A stretch of 8,747 bases of DNA from Pseudomonadota bacterium (GTDB taxonomy: Bacteria; Pseudomonadota; Gammaproteobacteria; Xanthomonadales; Xanthomonadaceae): NCBI GenBank assembly GCA_023423855.1, contig JAFAEU010000226.1:1-8747 (forward strand), written 5' to 3'. Below, one piece after another: positions 6,763 through 8,747 of the stretch. The translations under genes and the position numbers were made by a program. Below the pieces are notes generated by a model. The model saw nothing but the letters and a program-made list of their open reading frames with translations. It searched no databases and was not told the origin of the DNA. Numbering within the stretch: the first letter of the stretch is position 1; each line of letters opens with the position of its first letter.

Positions 6763-8163
6763 ATGGCCCGCCGCCCCTTGCTGGCCGCGCTCGCCTCGGT
6801 CCTGCTGCTGTCCGCTGCGTCCGCCGCCGTGGCGGAAGCGCCCAGGCCCACGCGCCACCTCGAACCGAACACGCTGGTGCCCGAGGGCGTGATCCGCTAC
6901 GCCCCGACCGGGTTCCCCGACCGCATCGTCGCCACGCCCGCGCAGGACGCGTCCACCGGCTTCTCGGTGAGCTGGCGCACCGATGCCGCGGTCGAGGCGC
7001 CGGTGCTGGAGATCGCGGTGGCGAAGGAATCGCCGGACCAGTGGGACGGCGACGTGCCGCCGCGGCAGGTGCGCGCGACCACGCGCGCGCTGGCCACCGC
7101 CAATGGCGCTGCGCACCACCACCGCGCCGACGTCGACGGCCTCAGCCCGGGCACGCTGTACGCCTGGCGCGTGCAGGGCGATCGCACCTGGAGCCCGTGG
7201 CGGCAGCTGCGCACCGCCGCGCCGGCCGGCACGTCGCTGGAATTCCTGTACATCGGCGACACCCAGAACAAGAACGCCAGCCTGACCACGCGGGTGATGC
7301 ATGAAGCGGTGCGCCACGCGCCGCGCGCCGACCTGGTGCTGTTCGCCGGCGACCTGGTCAGCGAAGCGGTCGACGACGACGAGTGGGGCGAGTGGTTCGA
7401 CGCGACCGCGCCGCTGGCGACGATGGCGTTCGCGCCGGCGCCGGGCAACCATGAGTTCTTCGAGGAGTTCGAGGACACGCCGCAGGAACGCCGCGTGCTC
7501 GGCGAACAGTGGAAGTCGCACTTCGCGTTGCCGGGCAACGGTGCCGACGGCGTCGGCGAAACCACCTACTGGTTCGACTACCAGGGCATCCGCTTCGCGG
7601 TGATCGACGGCACCTCGGCGCTGGACCTCGACGCCGCCCCGGCGCAGGCGAAGTGGCTGGATGGCGTGCTCGCCGGCAACCCGAATCGCTGGAGCGTGGT
7701 CCTGATCCACCAGCCGTTCTTCTCGCCGCGCGGCGAGGAACGCAACCGCCGCCACCAGGTGCTGCGCGACGAGCTGATGCCGGTGATGCAGCGGCACGGC
7801 GTCGACCTGGTGCTGCAGGGCCACGACCACGTCTACGGCCGCCGCGCCAGCGATGGCGGGGTGCCGCCGGTGTACACGGTGTCGGTGGCCGGGCCGAAGC
7901 AGTACCTGGTGTCCGACGACGCGCGCGCGGGCATGTCGCCGGTGGGCGAGGACACGCAGTTGTTCCAGGTGCTGCGCCTGGAGGGCAATCGCCTGGCTTA
8001 CGAGGCGCGCACGGCGACCGGCAGGCTCTACGATGCGTTCGCACTGGTCGACGGGGGCGACGCCGGCAAGCGGCTGGAGGAACGGCGCGAAGGCCGCATC
8101 GACGAACGCGCCTGCGGACGCTCGCAGACGCTGGGTGGCCGCAGCGACCGCTGCTGGGAATGA
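6763..8163 (+). CDS. Exported metallophosphoesterase, purple-acid-phosphatase-like
   Basis: This 466-residue protein should hydrolyse phosphate monoesters in the periplasm or outside the cell with a two-metal centre. Residues 1-24 form a signal peptide (ends AAVA). Residues about 50-152 resemble the fibronectin-like N-terminal domain of purple acid phosphatases (PDRIVATPAQ...FSVSWRTD...GLSPGTLYAWRV). The catalytic domain, about 158-380, shows all five metal motifs: GDTQ (Asp166), AGDL (Asp197), GNHE (Asn229, His230), IHQPF (His316) and GHDHVYGR (His354, His356). The Tyr that ligates iron and gives true purple acid phosphatases their colour, three residues after the second Asp, is Ser200 here. 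The tail has Cys451 and Cys464, perhaps a disulfide. GAGGTG (6750-6755), seven bases before the start, serves as its ribosome binding site inside the end of the propeller gene, so the two are translationally close. The exact substrate is unknown; phosphatases of this fold in plants include phytases. Confidence 0.9.
   Translation: MARRPLLAALASVLLLSAASAAVAEAPRPTRHLEPNTLVPEGVIRYAPTGFPDRIVATPAQDASTGFSVSWRTDAAVEAPVLEIAVAKESPDQWDGDVPPRQVRATTRALATANGAAHHHRADVDGLSPGTLYAWRVQGDRTWSPWRQLRTAAPAGTSLEFLYIGDTQNKNASLTTRVMHEAVRHAPRADLVLFAGDLVSEAVDDDEWGEWFDATAPLATMAFAPAPGNHEFFEEFEDTPQERRVLGEQWKSHFALPGNGADGVGETTYWFDYQGIRFAVIDGTSALDLDAAPAQAKWLDGVLAGNPNRWSVVLIHQPFFSPRGEERNRRHQVLRDELMPVMQRHGVDLVLQGHDHVYGRRASDGGVPPVYTVSVAGPKQYLVSDDARAGMSPVGEDTQLFQVLRLEGNRLAYEARTATGRLYDAFALVDGGDAGKRLEERREGRIDERACGRSQTLGGRSDRCWE
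8156..8159 (+). promoter_or_regulatory. Ribosome binding site that decides the pyrophosphatase start
   Basis: GGGA sits nine bases before ATG 8169 but only three before ATG 8163 and none before ATG 8160, all in one frame. The spacing favours 8169, just after the upstream stop (8161-8163). Confidence 0.5.
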
Positions 8164-8168
8164 TGACG

Positions 8169-8747
8169 ATGAAGACCGGACGACTCGCGTTGGCCTGCCT
8201 GCTGCTGGGCGCCTGCATGGCCTGGCCGGCGCTCGCCGGCGAGTCGATCCGGCACCCCTTCCATGCGAAGCAGCCAGGTGCCGCACCCGAGGAAGTGCTG
8301 CTGGCGGTGGAAATCCCCGCCGGCAGCTTCACCAAGTACGAGATCGGCGAGGACGACGGACTGGTCTACGTCGACCGCTTCCAGTCGATGCCGGTGGCGT
8401 ACCCGGCCGACTATGGCTCGATGCCGCGCACGCTGGCCGGCGACAATGATCCGCTCGACGCGCTGGTGCTGACCCGCGCGCCGCTGCATCCGGGTACGCT
8501 TATCCGCTTCCGCCCGATCGGCGTGTTGCGCATGGTCGACGATGGCGAGGCCGACGAGAAGATCATCGGCGTGCCCACCGACAAGGTCGACCCGACCTAT
8601 GCCGCGATCCGCGACATCGCCGACCTGCCGAAGATCGAGCGCGACCGCATCGAGGCATTCTTCCGCGTCTACAAGGACCTGCCGCAGGGACGCAACCCGG
8701 TGGCGCTCGACGGCTTCGGCGACGCCGCCGAGGCGAAGGCCCTGGTC
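8169..8747 (+). CDS. ppa: Exported family I inorganic pyrophosphatase (3' end outside window)
   Basis: The protein splits pyrophosphate into two phosphates. The 193 visible residues have no stop and align with nearly all of the 175-residue E. coli enzyme after an extra N-terminus. Active-site residues are kept: Glu48, Lys56 and Glu58 (VEIPAGSFTKYEI), Arg70 (VDRF), Tyr78 (YPADYG), the DNDPLD motif with Asp92, Asp94 and Asp97, Asp124/Asp125 and Asp129-Lys131, and Tyr168-Lys169 (YKDL). The unusual part is residues 1-23, an export signal: MKTGR, a hydrophobic run, then WPALA before Gly24. LGAC (13-16) could instead be a lipobox with Cys16. Most family I enzymes are cytoplasmic. Joined to the phosphatase gene with only five bases between stop and start, it probably works in the periplasm on pyrophosphate made or met there. 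The in-frame ATGs at 8160 and 8163 would add two or three residues. The last residues are missing. Confidence 0.92.
   Translation, partial: MKTGRLALACLLLGACMAWPALAGESIRHPFHAKQPGAAPEEVLLAVEIPAGSFTKYEIGEDDGLVYVDRFQSMPVAYPADYGSMPRTLAGDNDPLDALVLTRAPLHPGTLIRFRPIGVLRMVDDGEADEKIIGVPTDKVDPTYAAIRDIADLPKIERDRIEAFFRVYKDLPQGRNPVALDGFGDAAEAKALV

Noticed and set aside
6517..8286. A 589-codon minus-strand frame opposite the phosphoesterase gene
   Set aside because: Arg/His-rich low-complexity translation with no family motif, fully antisense to a gene with clear catalytic motifs.
1..8747. tRNA, rRNA, CRISPR array, insertion sequence, attachment site
   Set aside because: No cloverleaf-like segment, no regularly spaced direct repeats, no transposase or integrase reading frame was found on either strand.

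Overview
The window is a high-GC stretch of a Gram-negative chromosome. The best guess is a member of the Xanthomonadaceae/Lysobacteraceae (Lysobacter, Luteimonas or similar). Three things point there: a TonB-dependent receptor of the Xanthomonas/Caulobacter type, several exported enzymes with Sec or lipoprotein signals, and dispersed intergenic repeats of the 'CHPERSEG' kind that are common in these genomes. I could not check the taxonomy by search.

Layout. Positions 1-235 are non-coding: a short REP-like hairpin and a large, almost perfect inverted repeat (74-162) in front of a secreted glycoside hydrolase family 9 enzyme (236-2014, +). This gene faces upp, uracil phosphoribosyltransferase (2170-2802, -), across a 155-bp convergent gap that holds a solo arm of the same repeat family and a GC palindrome just past the upp stop. 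A 157-bp divergent gap separates upp from a rightward cluster. The cluster is a TonB-dependent receptor (2960-5515), a beta-propeller phytase-like lipoprotein (5628-6761), a purple-acid-phosphatase-like metallophosphoesterase with a signal peptide (6763-8163), and a family I inorganic pyrophosphatase with an export signal (8169 to the window edge, 3' end missing). The last three are separated by 1 to 7 bases and must be one transcription unit. The receptor is set off from them by 112 bp containing two stem-loops.

Reading. All four products of the right-hand cluster are predicted to lie outside the cytoplasm, and three are phosphate-releasing or phosphate-ester-binding types. The inferred role is phosphorus scavenging. 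A surface or periplasmic propeller would act on phytate-like organophosphate, the metallophosphoesterase would remove further phosphates, the exported pyrophosphatase would split pyrophosphate, and the receptor would bring a phosphorylated substrate or product across the outer membrane. A possible PhoB box (CTGTCAT-4-CTGAAAC) with a matching -10 at the expected spacing lies in front of the receptor gene, which fits phosphate-starvation control. The exported pyrophosphatase, and the propeller whose phytase motifs are only partly kept, are the least ordinary parts. The GH9 gene and upp look unrelated to this cluster.
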